Origin: Candidatus Pelagibacter sp.
GTDB lineage: Bacteria > Pseudomonadota > Alphaproteobacteria > Pelagibacterales > Pelagibacteraceae
Assembly: GCA_028139285.1 (NCBI GenBank)
Contig: JAOINI010000001.1
Span: 106,733 to 170,732 of the forward strand
Reading direction: 5' to 3'
DNA: 64,000 bases
Within the stretch, counting starts at the first letter, position 1; each line of letters opens with the position of its first letter. Positions 34,623-43,759 of the stretch are shown here, piece by piece. The notes beneath the pieces were generated by a model. The model was given only the letters and a program-made list of their open reading frames with translations, was not told where the DNA came from and searched no databases. The position numbers and the translations under genes are program-made.

Positions 34623-35072
34623 ATGAAGAAATGTACACTCGGACTAGGGTGCTTCTGGGGCCCTGAGGAAAACTTTAAAAACAAACCAGGTATTATTGAT
34701 ACTGAGGTAGGCTATGCTGGTGGGCATAATCCTGTCGTATCCTACGAAGAAGTTTGCAAGGGAAATACTGGTCATGCTGAGGTTGTAAGATTAACTTTTG
34801 ACGAGAAGATAATTTCTTTTAAAAAAATTTTAGACTTATTTTTCAAGATGCACGATCCTACTCAAAAAGATATGCAATTTCCTGATATTGGAACTCAATA
34901 TCGAAGTGAGATTTTTTTTGAAGATGATGATCAAAAAAAAGAAGCTAAAGAAGTTCTAGAAATTTTTAATAAAGAGCTTAATGGAAAAATTCAAACAAAT
35001 ATTTCTCAACTCAAAAATTATTGCAAAGCAGAAGAATATCATCAAAAATATTTTGAAAAGAATAGAAAATGA
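34623..35072 (+). CDS. msrA: Peptide methionine sulfoxide reductase MsrA
   Basis: Repairs oxidised methionine (S-sulfoxide). The 149 residues start almost at the active site GLGCFWGPEENF, with the nucleophilic Cys in GCFW. The fold is shown by DTEVGYAGGHN, VSYEEVCKGNTGHAEVV, FFKMHDPTQ and the DIGTQYRSEIFF segment, and Cys-bearing KNYCKAEEYHQKYF near the C-terminus supplies a resolving Cys. It lacks an MsrB domain. The stop overlaps the sulfurtransferase start. Confidence 0.95.
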   Translation: MKKCTLGLGCFWGPEENFKNKPGIIDTEVGYAGGHNPVVSYEEVCKGNTGHAEVVRLTFDEKIISFKKILDLFFKMHDPTQKDMQFPDIGTQYRSEIFFEDDDQKKEAKEVLEIFNKELNGKIQTNISQLKNYCKAEEYHQKYFEKNRK

Positions 35073-35884
35073 AACAACTTGTTACTACGGAGTGGTTGGA
35101 AAAAAATATTAACCAAGTAAAAATACTAGATGCTACCTGGTGCTTGCCTAATTCAAACAGAAATGCTGAGGAAGAATTTAAGTTGAATCATATAAAAAAT
35201 TCAATTTTTTTTGATATTGACAAGAATTCAAATCAAAACACTTCGATACCTCATATGCTGCCGTCAATACAAAAATGGGAAGAAATTGTTTCCAATCTAG
35301 GTTTAAAAAACTCTGACCGTATAATTATTTATGATAATTCTGATGTCTACAGTTCATGTAGAGTTTGGTACACCTTTATTTACTTTGGTCATGATACCAA
35401 TCTAGTTTCAGTGTTAGATGGAGATTTTAAAAAGTGGTTAAAAGAAAAAAGACCAACTTCAAAAGAGGCAACAAAAATTTCTAGGACAAACTATAAAGCT
35501 AAAGAAGACAGATCTATTGTTATAAATAAAAAACAAGTTGAAGATAATATAACTAAAAAAAAATTTCAGCTAATAGACGCTAGAAGTAAACAAAGATTTT
35601 TAGGTCTGCAGCCGGAACCAAGACAAGGGTTGAGAAGTGGTCATATTCAGGGTTCTAAAAACTTGCCTTTCCAATTGTTATTAAACAAAGATCGTACTTT
35701 TAAAAAAAAAGATGAATTGATCAATATTTTTGACAAAAATGAAATAGACAATGATAAAGACATAGCTTTTACATGTGGATCTGGTGTTACTGCATGTATT
35801 TTAGGACTAGCTAATTCTATCATAAGTGGTAAAAAACCAACTATCTATGACGGCTCATGGTCAGAGTACGGACTAGAGAAATAA
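35069..35884 (+). CDS. 3-mercaptopyruvate/thiosulfate sulfurtransferase (two-rhodanese type)
   Basis: Transfers sulfur from mercaptopyruvate or thiosulfate via a persulfide. The 271 residues form two rhodanese domains. The active Cys is in TCGSGVTACILGLANS of the second; CGSGVTA is the mercaptopyruvate-type signature. The first domain shows LDATWCLPNSNRN and HIKNSIFFDID. The start overlaps msrA by four bases, linking sulfur transfer with methionine repair. The stop shares a base with the next ATG. Confidence 0.9.
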   Translation: MKQLVTTEWLEKNINQVKILDATWCLPNSNRNAEEEFKLNHIKNSIFFDIDKNSNQNTSIPHMLPSIQKWEEIVSNLGLKNSDRIIIYDNSDVYSSCRVWYTFIYFGHDTNLVSVLDGDFKKWLKEKRPTSKEATKISRTNYKAKEDRSIVINKKQVEDNITKKKFQLIDARSKQRFLGLQPEPRQGLRSGHIQGSKNLPFQLLLNKDRTFKKKDELINIFDKNEIDNDKDIAFTCGSGVTACILGLANSIISGKKPTIYDGSWSEYGLEK

Positions 35885-36756
35885 TGAAAACATTTTCAAA
35901 ATTAAAAGTTTTTTTAATCATCTTTTTTATAGTTATTTTCACAATTATAGCTGCAAGACATTTTATAGGTTTACACTTTAAGAAAAAATTTAGTGTAAGA
36001 CCTGCTCCGGGAGTAATTGTTGAACAAGTTGAAAAATCTTTATTTTATAAAAGCATTGAAACATTTGGAACTGCCATTGCTCAAAATTCAAAGACTTATA
36101 GAATAAAAGAAAGTGAAATTTCTGGAAAATTAAATATTGAAAATAGATTTGTAAAAAAAGGTGAAGTAATTTTAAGGCTTAAAAGTGGTGAAGAAATAAT
36201 TGCTGATTTTGAGGGAAAATTAGGTAAACGAGAAATTGCTCAAGGTGTTTTAGGCTCAGAAAGTTTAATAGTGACTTTAGACGATTTAAAAAAAATAGTA
36301 ATAGATATTAAAGTTCCAGAAAATTATGTAAGCATACTTAAAAAAGGACTAAGGGTTGATATTACGAGCTCAGCATTTAAAAAAATTTTTAAAGGGGAAA
36401 TTGAGACAATCAGCTCAAGAATAGATCCTTCCACAAGATCAATTTTATCTAGAGTTTTAGTAGATAATTCAAGCTTCGAGATCATCCCAGGGCAATTAAT
36501 GACTGTAAAAGTTATATATGATGAAATAAATCAAATCGGTGTACCTGAAAGTGCTGTAACGATCCAGGGAAGCACAGCTTTTGTTTATACAGTAAAAGAT
36601 GATACTGCTGAAAAAAAGGATATTAAAATAGGTAAAAGAAATTTCGGTAAGGTTTCTGTTATCTCTGGAATAAATGAAGGAGACTTTGTAATTACAGAAG
36701 GTGTCTCAAAAGTAAGAAATAATGCCAAAATAAAAATTATTAATCCTAAAAATTAA
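35884..36756 (+). CDS. RND efflux periplasmic adaptor (membrane fusion protein), hairpin-less
   Basis: The ATG at 35884 overlaps the preceding stop by one base and gives an N-terminal membrane anchor (about residues 8-30). The lipoyl halves (GKLNIENRFVKKGEVILRLK and IADFEGKLG) are joined by only a few residues, without the long coiled-coil hairpin of AcrA or MexA. Beta-barrel (IDIKVPENYVSILKKG, GEIETISSRIDPSTRSI) and membrane-proximal parts follow. At 290 residues it is about 80 shorter than typical. It is followed directly by its permease. Confidence 0.85.
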   Translation: MKTFSKLKVFLIIFFIVIFTIIAARHFIGLHFKKKFSVRPAPGVIVEQVEKSLFYKSIETFGTAIAQNSKTYRIKESEISGKLNIENRFVKKGEVILRLKSGEEIIADFEGKLGKREIAQGVLGSESLIVTLDDLKKIVIDIKVPENYVSILKKGLRVDITSSAFKKIFKGEIETISSRIDPSTRSILSRVLVDNSSFEIIPGQLMTVKVIYDEINQIGVPESAVTIQGSTAFVYTVKDDTAEKKDIKIGKRNFGKVSVISGINEGDFVITEGVSKVRNNAKIKIINPKN

Positions 36757-39700
36757 ATGTTTTTAACAGACTTATCTATAAAAAGACCTGTAGTAGCATC
36801 AGTAATGAGCTTGGTATTAGTGATATTTGGTCTTGTTACTTTTCAAGAAATTCCCACTGATGAACTTCCAGATGTCCAGCCTCCTGTTGTAACTATTCAA
36901 ACTGATTACAGAGGTGCTTCAGCAGAGATAGTTGACACACAAATAACTCAAAAGATTGAAGATTTTGTTGGAGGAACACCAGGTTTAGAAACAATTGACT
37001 CTTTTAGTGAGGATGAAAGCTCAAGAATTACACTCACTTTTGAAACTAGTCTAGATTTAGATGATGTTGCTAACGACGTAAGAAGTTCAGTATCAAGAGT
37101 TTTAGATAATTTACCGGAGGGAGCGGAGCAGCCTGAAATTTTCAAACAAAGCGCGGGGATGAGGACTACTATGTGGTTATCTTTTAATTCTGAAACAATG
37201 ACTGATTTAGAGTTGACTGATTATGCTGATAGATATTTAACTGACACTTTTTCAACTGTTGATGGCGTGGGAAGAGTTCGTCTTGGTGGTCAAAGAGAAC
37301 TTTCATTAAGAGTTTGGCTAGATCCAATCGCTTTAGCTGCAAGAGATCTAACCACTCAAGAAGTAGAGGCGGTCCTAAGAAGTGAAAATACAGAATTCCC
37401 GGCTGGGCGAATTGAGTCAAGGGATATCGATCTAACTATAAAACTTGATAAAGCTTATAAAGAAGTTGAGAATTATAAAAATCTACCTTTAAAAAGAGCT
37501 AAGGACGGTTCGATCATAACCTTGTCAGATGTTTCAAGAATAGAATTAGGAGCCGAGTCAACAAGAACTCTTTTTAAAGGTAACGGAAAGCAAGTTGTTG
37601 GAATAGGGATATATCAACAATCTGACGCTAACACTATTGCTGTAGCCAATGGAATCAAAAACAAGATAAAAGAGCTAAAACCAAGTTTACCACCAGGAAC
37701 TACTTTAGAAGTTTCATTTGATAGAAGTAATTATATTAAATCTGCTATTAAAGAAGTTTATAAAACCCTGATCATTGCATTAATATTAGTAACGATTATT
37801 ATTTATCTATTTTTAGGCAACCTTAGAGCTTTGGTTGTACCTTTAATAGCTTTGCCTGTTTCATTAATCTCAACTTTTTTATCAATTTATATTTTTGATT
37901 TTTCAATTAACCTTTTTACTTTGATGGCCTTAGTACTAGCTATCGGTATTGTGGTTGATGATGCTATTGTGATGCTTGAAAATATAGTGAGAAGAATTGA
38001 GTTAGGAGATACACCTTTAGTTGCAGCCTACAAAGGTGCTAAACAGGTATCCTTTGCAATAATAGCCACAACTGTTGTGTTGGTAGCAGTATTTGTTCCT
38101 CTAATTTTTATTAAAGGAATTACAGGAGTTCTTTTTACTCAAACAGCAATTACTCTTGCATCAGCTGTGATTATTTCTAGCTTTGTTGCATTGTCATTAA
38201 GTCCGATGTTAGCTAGCAAATTTTTGCAAAAAGATATGCAAAAATCAAAAATTGTTTTAAAATTTGAGAAATATTTAAAAGATCTCACTTATCTTTATAA
38301 AGTTTCACTATTAAATTGGATTAAGAAAAGAAAAACAATAACTATTTTTTTATTGGGTACTCTTGCATTAACTATATTCTTTTTTAATTTTGCTAAGAAA
38401 GAATTAATTGCTCCTGAAGACAGAGGGGCATTTTTTGTTATTGTAAAAGCTCCACAAGGCTCTGGTTTTAACTTTACCAAAGATAGAGCAGAAGAAATTG
38501 AGAAATTGTTAATGCCAAATGTAGGCAAAGGTGAATATAGAAAATTAATAATGCGAGTTCCAGGTTTTGGAAAGTCGGCTAAACAAGTTAATAGTGGTTT
38601 TATAATTGTTCTTTTAGAACCTTGGGCTAAAAGAGATCGTCATGGTGTTGAGATAATGAGAGAGTCCTTTGGAAAAATTGCTAGAGTGCCGGGTGTATTG
38701 GCTTTTCCAATAATGCCTCAAGGGATAAGGACTGGTGGAATAGAAAGCCCAGTACAATTTGTTGTCTTAGGTAATACATATGAACAATTGATTGAGTGGA
38801 AAGAAATTATTAAAAAAGAGGCAAGAAAAAATCCTGGTCTTACTTCTATTCAAGATGACTTTGATCTGAACAAACCTCAATTAAATGTAAAGATAGATCA
38901 AAAAAAAGCCGCTGATTTAGGAGTTTCAACAGAAGATATTGGAAAAACTATTGAAACAATTTTTGGTTCAAAAAGAGTTACAAACTTTACAAGGGATGGA
39001 AAGGAATATTCTATAATTTTGCAAGGTGATATCAAAGATAGACAAGAGCCAGATAGTATAAGTAAAGTTTTTGTAAGATCTAAAAATAATGGGAAGCTTG
39101 TCTCTGTGTCAAACTTAGTTGCATATAATGAAGAGGGACAATCTCCATTCTTAGCAAGATACAATAGACAAAAAGCAGTTACTATTTCAGCAAGACTTGT
39201 AGGAGACTATTCGCTTGATGAGGCTCTAAAGTTTTTAGTAGGTGTAGTAGAACAAAATACACCTCAAGCAAAAATTGCTTATAAAGGTGAAAGTGAAGAG
39301 TATAAAAAAACTAACACTGAACTTTATGTAATATTTGCCTTAGCATTAATTACTGCATACCTTGCTATGAGTGCTCAGTTTGAAAGCTGGAGGCATCCAT
39401 TGACAATTATGTTAACTGTGCCTATGGCTATCCTTGGTGGATTAATTGGTTTACTTGTAGTTGGGTCTTCATTGAATGTTTATAGTCAAATAGCATTAAT
39501 CATTTTGATTGGTCTCTCAGCCAAAAACGGTATCCTTATTGTAGAATTTGCAAATCAATTGAGGAAGGAAGGAAAAAACTTAGAAGTTGCTGTATTTGAA
39601 GCTGCCGCTATTAGGCTAAGACCTATTCTCATGACAAGTATCTCAACAATTATTGGAGTTTTACCACTTATTCTTGGAACTGGGCCTGGTGCTGCAAGTC

Positions 39701-39852
39701 GACTAACTGTTGGTATAACAATATTTGGCGGAATGTTATTCTCAACATTTTTTACTCTCTATGTAATCCCTACTGTTTATACAATTGTTGGAAGAGGAAC
39801 TAAGAGAATTGATGCTGTTGAAATTGAGTTACAAAAACAGCTTAAAAAATAA
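36757..39852 (+). CDS. RND efflux permease (AcrB/HAE1-like)
   Basis: Proton-driven inner-membrane exporter of 1031 residues, starting MFLTDLSIKRPVVASVM, the family N-terminus. Twelve membrane helices, with the long periplasmic loops after helix 1 and helix 7, are evident. The proton-relay Asp pair is in GIVVDDAIVMLEN (helix 4), and LSAKNGILIVEFANQLR is the second-half signature with the relay Lys. The gene begins directly after the adaptor stop. No outer-membrane channel is coded nearby. It ends in an 11-base overlap with the lysozyme-like lipoprotein. Confidence 0.95.
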   Translation: MFLTDLSIKRPVVASVMSLVLVIFGLVTFQEIPTDELPDVQPPVVTIQTDYRGASAEIVDTQITQKIEDFVGGTPGLETIDSFSEDESSRITLTFETSLDLDDVANDVRSSVSRVLDNLPEGAEQPEIFKQSAGMRTTMWLSFNSETMTDLELTDYADRYLTDTFSTVDGVGRVRLGGQRELSLRVWLDPIALAARDLTTQEVEAVLRSENTEFPAGRIESRDIDLTIKLDKAYKEVENYKNLPLKRAKDGSIITLSDVSRIELGAESTRTLFKGNGKQVVGIGIYQQSDANTIAVANGIKNKIKELKPSLPPGTTLEVSFDRSNYIKSAIKEVYKTLIIALILVTIIIYLFLGNLRALVVPLIALPVSLISTFLSIYIFDFSINLFTLMALVLAIGIVVDDAIVMLENIVRRIELGDTPLVAAYKGAKQVSFAIIATTVVLVAVFVPLIFIKGITGVLFTQTAITLASAVIISSFVALSLSPMLASKFLQKDMQKSKIVLKFEKYLKDLTYLYKVSLLNWIKKRKTITIFLLGTLALTIFFFNFAKKELIAPEDRGAFFVIVKAPQGSGFNFTKDRAEEIEKLLMPNVGKGEYRKLIMRVPGFGKSAKQVNSGFIIVLLEPWAKRDRHGVEIMRESFGKIARVPGVLAFPIMPQGIRTGGIESPVQFVVLGNTYEQLIEWKEIIKKEARKNPGLTSIQDDFDLNKPQLNVKIDQKKAADLGVSTEDIGKTIETIFGSKRVTNFTRDGKEYSIILQGDIKDRQEPDSISKVFVRSKNNGKLVSVSNLVAYNEEGQSPFLARYNRQKAVTISARLVGDYSLDEALKFLVGVVEQNTPQAKIAYKGESEEYKKTNTELYVIFALALITAYLAMSAQFESWRHPLTIMLTVPMAILGGLIGLLVVGSSLNVYSQIALIILIGLSAKNGILIVEFANQLRKEGKNLEVAVFEAAAIRLRPILMTSISTIIGVLPLILGTGPGAASRLTVGITIFGGMLFSTFFTLYVIPTVYTIVGRGTKRIDAVEIELQKQLKK

Positions 39853-40441
39853 TATATTTGTTTTTATCTAGATTTTTTTTGCAGAGAGTTAATTGTTTTC
39901 TATATTTATTTGCCATATCCTTCACAGACTTTGCATATATTATAGCTTTTTTATCTTTTGAATAATTTTTGTAATCTCCCCAACCTTTATAATACGCTAA
40001 ATATTGTCGATAAGGGTCTTTTTTTGAAATTTTTAATATTTTATTTGTTTTATGAATATACCAACCTATAAAATCTACTGAGTCTTTAAACCTTGCTCTC
40101 GTAGCTAAAGGATTGTTTGTTTCTCTTTTATATTGTTCCCAAGTTCCCTTCACAGCCTGAGAATATCCAAATGATGATGAAGGTCTTTTAAATGGTATTA
40201 CTTTAAATAATTTAGTTCTTGGGGGTTTTGCAAGCCAATTAAAGTCACTTTCTTTTTTCACAAAAGCTAGTTGTAAATGAATAGGTGCTCCCCATTTTTC
40301 ATAGGAAGCCTTAGAATGTTTGTACCACAAATATCTTTCCTCAAAGATAGCACAACTATTTTGAGTATTTTTAGGAATTGAGGAACAGGCAACTAAAATA
40401 AAATATATTAATATTAATATTACTTTTTGAAAATGAATCAC
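39842..40441 (-). CDS. Lysozyme-like (SLT) lipoprotein
   Basis: The N-terminus is a signal peptide ending in the lipobox LVAC (Cys19). The 180-residue mature part resembles soluble lytic transglycosylases: catalytic Glu in FVKKESDFNW, and SSSFGYSQAVKGTWEQYKRE corresponds to the family's GxxGxmQvmp region. It would cleave glycan strands at the outer membrane. It is tail to tail with the RND permease (11-base overlap) and precedes the thermonuclease gene on its 5' side by about 20 bases. Confidence 0.78.
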   Translation of the reverse strand: MIHFQKVILILIYFILVACSSIPKNTQNSCAIFEERYLWYKHSKASYEKWGAPIHLQLAFVKKESDFNWLAKPPRTKLFKVIPFKRPSSSFGYSQAVKGTWEQYKRETNNPLATRARFKDSVDFIGWYIHKTNKILKISKKDPYRQYLAYYKGWGDYKNYSKDKKAIIYAKSVKDMANKYRKQLTLCKKNLDKNKYIIF

Positions 40442-40461
40442 TCATTAATTTATACTAAAAA

Positions 40462-40959
40462 TTAGTTAAGCTTTCTCCATTTTTCTGGACTCATAAACTT
40501 TCCCTGCCATAATCCTAATTTTTTACCTTTAGCAAAATCTTCATCTGACACATATTTTTTTGAGTACTTTTTATATGCTATTGCGTATCCATTTCTTACC
40601 ATCCACTGATTTAAGTTTGTTTCTCCTTTAAAGCAAGTTGCTATATATCTTTTATACCTATCTTTTGATGTAAATATACATTTAATTTTTGATCTATTTA
40701 TTTTAGCTTTTAATTTTGCTTTTGAAACCTGCCCGCAGCTGTAATCTTTATAAAATGAAAAACCAATTATGGATGAAATTTTTAAAGACTCTTTTTTACA
40801 CTGTTGTTTCATTTCTGGAGCATCTATACCTTCTAATCTAAATTTATAATTATTTATGTGGACTGTATCTCCATCTATAATTTTTGGTATTCCTGATATT
40901 TCTTCAGCAGTAACTTTAGAAACAAAAATTAAAAGTATAATTATAAAACGCATGAACAT
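40462..40959 (-). CDS. Secreted thermonuclease (SNase) family protein
   Basis: Ca-dependent nuclease fold of 165 residues with an N-terminal signal peptide (about 1-18). IIDGDTVHINNYKFRLEGID has the catalytic Asp, and APEMKQQC, DRYKRYIATCF and NGYAIAYKKYS follow in family order, ending with the WQGKFMSPEKWR tail. Expected to degrade extracellular or periplasmic nucleic acid. It touches the VanZ-like gene (zero-base gap). Confidence 0.88.
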   Translation of the reverse strand: MFMRFIIILLIFVSKVTAEEISGIPKIIDGDTVHINNYKFRLEGIDAPEMKQQCKKESLKISSIIGFSFYKDYSCGQVSKAKLKAKINRSKIKCIFTSKDRYKRYIATCFKGETNLNQWMVRNGYAIAYKKYSKKYVSDEDFAKGKKLGLWQGKFMSPEKWRKLN

Positions 40960-41352
40960 CTAATTTTTAAGTTTTTTTAAAATTTTAAATATGAAATATG
41001 CCATCAATACTCCTAAGTTATTTGCATATAAGTCGTTTAGTTCAAATGCTCTATTAGGAATAAAATAATGTAATAATTCTAAAATTATTGAAATCAAAAA
41101 TAAAAAAGAGAAACTGTAAATAAATTTTTTATTATTGTTTCTCAAAAAAAAACCTAAAATACTAAGATAAAAAAAGAATATTAAATGATTTATAGATGTT
41201 CCTAGCGGATTTGAAATAAGATCTGGTTGACTTCCCAAGTCACCATAGAGAAAAAAGCCGATTAGGCTTCCTGGGAATAAATATAAAATTAATAGAATTA
41301 TAAATGAAAAATAGAACAGATATTTTACATAAAAAAAGATATTATTTTTCAT
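40960..41352 (-). CDS. VanZ-like membrane protein
   Basis: The 130 residues have four hydrophobic helices. The order GTSINHLIFFFYLSILGF, a loop of charged residues, IILELLHYFIPNRAFELNDLYANNLGVLM and a final helix matches VanZ family proteins (Glu-x-x-(Q/H) plus NxxG). Its role in bacteria without glycopeptide resistance is unknown. It lies directly upstream of the thermonuclease gene on the same strand. Confidence 0.75.
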   Translation of the reverse strand: MKNNIFFYVKYLFYFSFIILLILYLFPGSLIGFFLYGDLGSQPDLISNPLGTSINHLIFFFYLSILGFFLRNNNKKFIYSFSFLFLISIILELLHYFIPNRAFELNDLYANNLGVLMAYFIFKILKKLKN

Positions 41353-41392
41353 TTAGATTTTAATATAGTACAAAATACATTATTTAATTTAT

Positions 41393-42112
41393 ATGAGTAA
41401 ACTTATTTTAACAAGACACGGTCAAAGCGTCTGGAACGCAGACAATAAGTTTACTGGATGGGTCGATGTTGATCTTTCAGATAAAGGCAGGGAAGAGGCA
41501 AAAAAATCAGGTGAGTTGTTAAATAAATTAAACATTAAAATTGATATTAGCTATACATCTTATCTTAAAAGAGCAATTGAAACACTTACTATTATCTTAA
41601 AATCAATAGGTTTATCAATGAAGTTTAATACTGCATGGGAATTGAATGAAAGGCATTATGGATCTCTGACAGGCCTAAACAAAGAAGAAACCAAAAAGAA
41701 AATTGGTGACGAACAGTTTAAAAAATACAGGAGATCTTGGGACATAGCACCTCCGCCTATGGCTAAAGATAGTAAATACCTTGAAAATTTTAGTCCTCTA
41801 AACGGTGGAATTCCTCAAAATAAAATTCCTTTAACAGAGTCTTTAAAGAATACTTACGACAGAGTGGTCCCTTATTATGATATTGAAATAAATAAGAATT
41901 TGAAAAATGGAAAAAATATTTTGATATCGGCTCATGGAAATTCATTGAGAGCATTGTGTAAACATCTTTTTAGGATTTCAGATACGAAAATTAACGAACT
42001 AGAAATTCCAACAGGAAATCCACTAATAATAGAATTTGATAATCAATTAAAAATTCAAAAATATTATTATCTAGATGATACTAGAGCAAAAAATATTATT
42101 TTTAATCAATAG
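41393..42112 (+). CDS. gpmA: 2,3-bisphosphoglycerate-dependent phosphoglycerate mutase
   Basis: Interconverts 3- and 2-phosphoglycerate in central carbon metabolism. The 239 residues have phospho-His LTRHGQSVWN (His9), NKFTGWVDVDLSD, the RAIETL arginine, ELNERHYGSLTGLNK and the second His in SAHGNSLRAL. Length fits the dPGM class. It overlaps the murU gene at the 3' ends by 11 bases. Confidence 0.95.
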   Translation: MSKLILTRHGQSVWNADNKFTGWVDVDLSDKGREEAKKSGELLNKLNIKIDISYTSYLKRAIETLTIILKSIGLSMKFNTAWELNERHYGSLTGLNKEETKKKIGDEQFKKYRRSWDIAPPPMAKDSKYLENFSPLNGGIPQNKIPLTESLKNTYDRVVPYYDIEINKNLKNGKNILISAHGNSLRALCKHLFRISDTKINELEIPTGNPLIIEFDNQLKIQKYYYLDDTRAKNIIFNQ

Positions 42113-42800
42113 GACTTAAAGAAGATATTTTTTCAAACATTTCTATAGTGTTTAAATGGTAAAATTTTTGATTACTTTCTAATCCACCCAGATTGTTTTC
42201 ACTTATTAATTTTGTCCAAACTTCATTCATAGAAAAAACATTTTTATTAAAAAAGGTTAAATGATCATTTTTCATTATTTGAAGACCGGTAAAAATATAT
42301 TGGTTCTGATCATCTTTACAAATTAAATTATTGTTTAAATTAAAATCACCCTTGAAGGAATTATCCAAAGATAGTTCTTTTTTGACCAGGAGTAAACACG
42401 GTCTTTTATTTGTAAAATACTCTTTTTCTAAAGATTGTACTTCTTCGGAATATTTATTACTCCAAAGCGTATCTGGATTTATTACAAAAAAGGGATTATC
42501 CTTAAATTCTTTTGCTCCCTTTTTTACTCCTCCACCAGTATCTAATAATAAATCTTTTTCATTTGATATTTTAAATTTAACCCCTGATGTAAAATCTGAA
42601 ATAAATTTTTCTATTTGATCAGCAAGATGGTGGGTGTTAACTGTTATCTCTTCTACACCATGATTGATTAAAAGATTAATTGCTCTTTCAAGAAGAGTAC
42701 TACCTCCTATTTTTAATAATGATTTTGGTTTTTTATTAGTAATAGGTTGCATTCTCTTACCTAGGCCAGCGGTCAATATCATCCCGTGTTTTATTTTCAT
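42102..42800 (-). CDS. murU: N-acetylmuramate-1-phosphate uridylyltransferase-like nucleotidyltransferase
   Basis: Nucleotidyltransferase with the signature GMILTAGLGKRMQPITNKKPKSLL (metal/UTP loop; motif positions 6-29) and a GGG loop (LDTGGGVKK). It lies immediately downstream of an AmgK-type kinase and overlaps it by four bases, the gene pair that recycles N-acetylmuramic acid to UDP-MurNAc in many proteobacteria. At 232 residues it is family length. A mannose-1-phosphate guanylyltransferase role is a less likely alternative. Confidence 0.8.
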   Translation of the reverse strand: MKIKHGMILTAGLGKRMQPITNKKPKSLLKIGGSTLLERAINLLINHGVEEITVNTHHLADQIEKFISDFTSGVKFKISNEKDLLLDTGGGVKKGAKEFKDNPFFVINPDTLWSNKYSEEVQSLEKEYFTNKRPCLLLVKKELSLDNSFKGDFNLNNNLICKDDQNQYIFTGLQIMKNDHLTFFNKNVFSMNEVWTKLISENNLGGLESNQKFYHLNTIEMFEKISSLSPID

Positions 42801-43759
42801 AAATTATTTATTTTTTTTAGTTTTTTAATTTTTAAATGTTTATTGAATAATAAGTTTAGGTTTTTGAAGACAGGATTTTTGAGACGTCTCTCAATTAAAC
42901 TCCAAGTGTAGGGTAAATATTTCAAATAATTAGGCTTACCATCTCTTTTAAAAAGTCTTACAAATATTCCTAGAATTTTTAAATTTCTTTGAACAGATAA
43001 TATTTCAAAATCGTTTTTTAAGTTTTTGTATTTCTCTTTTTTAAATTTGGATTTGTAATAATAAAAATTTAATAATTTCTCCTGTAAATTCGAAGGTAGT
43101 TTTATTCGCACATCATCAATTAACGAAGCTACATCATATAATGGATTCCCAATTATCGCATCCTGGCTGTCTATCAAACCTAGTTTATTTTTATTTATCA
43201 TTATATTTGATGCATGAAAGTCTCTATGAACAAAAGTATTATTATGAAAATAAAGTTTTTTGTATATTTTTGTTAATTCATTTTTAATAATAGATTTAAT
43301 TTTTTTTAGTTTCGAACTTTTGAAACAATACTTTAAGTACCAATCAAAAAATAAATCAGACTCTTTATGAAGATTCTTAATTGAATAATTTTGAAAATTA
43401 ATTTTGAATTTTCCTAAACGATAATTTTGTTGTAACTTTATATTTTGAAGTTTTATAATTATCTTAATTAAATCCTTGTAATCTTTAAATTTATTTTTTT
43501 TTTTAATAATTGAATTGTAAAATGACTTTTGTCCCAAATCAGTGATTTCAATAATATTGTGCTCATAATGATTAGTAATTAATTTAGGTGCATCTATCTT
43601 ATATTTTGCTAAAATTTTATTTACAACAATATAGGTAATTAAGTTTTTAAATTTTTCTTTTTTTGCTTGAACAATAATTGATGTATTCTTACCTTTCTGT
43701 AATCTGTAAAATTCTCTAAATGACGCATCTCCTGAAATTTTTTTAAGCTTATAATTCAT
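42797..43759 (-). CDS. amgK: N-acetylmuramate/N-acetylglucosamine kinase-like phosphotransferase
   Basis: Aminoglycoside-phosphotransferase fold. The catalytic segment VHRDFHASNIMINKNKLG and metal-binding LIDSQDAIIGNPLYDVAS are plain, and GDASFREFYRL is the glycine-rich N-terminal strand. With murU it phosphorylates recovered cell-wall sugars. The 320-residue length fits. It overlaps the tsaE stop by about 11 bases and murU by four. Confidence 0.85.
   Translation of the reverse strand: MNYKLKKISGDASFREFYRLQKGKNTSIIVQAKKEKFKNLITYIVVNKILAKYKIDAPKLITNHYEHNIIEITDLGQKSFYNSIIKKKNKFKDYKDLIKIIIKLQNIKLQQNYRLGKFKINFQNYSIKNLHKESDLFFDWYLKYCFKSSKLKKIKSIIKNELTKIYKKLYFHNNTFVHRDFHASNIMINKNKLGLIDSQDAIIGNPLYDVASLIDDVRIKLPSNLQEKLLNFYYYKSKFKKEKYKNLKNDFEILSVQRNLKILGIFVRLFKRDGKPNYLKYLPYTWSLIERRLKNPVFKNLNLLFNKHLKIKKLKKINNL

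Noticed and set aside
36948..37420. Minus-strand ORFs within the RND permease gene
   Set aside because: They are shadows of a highly conserved coding frame on the plus strand.
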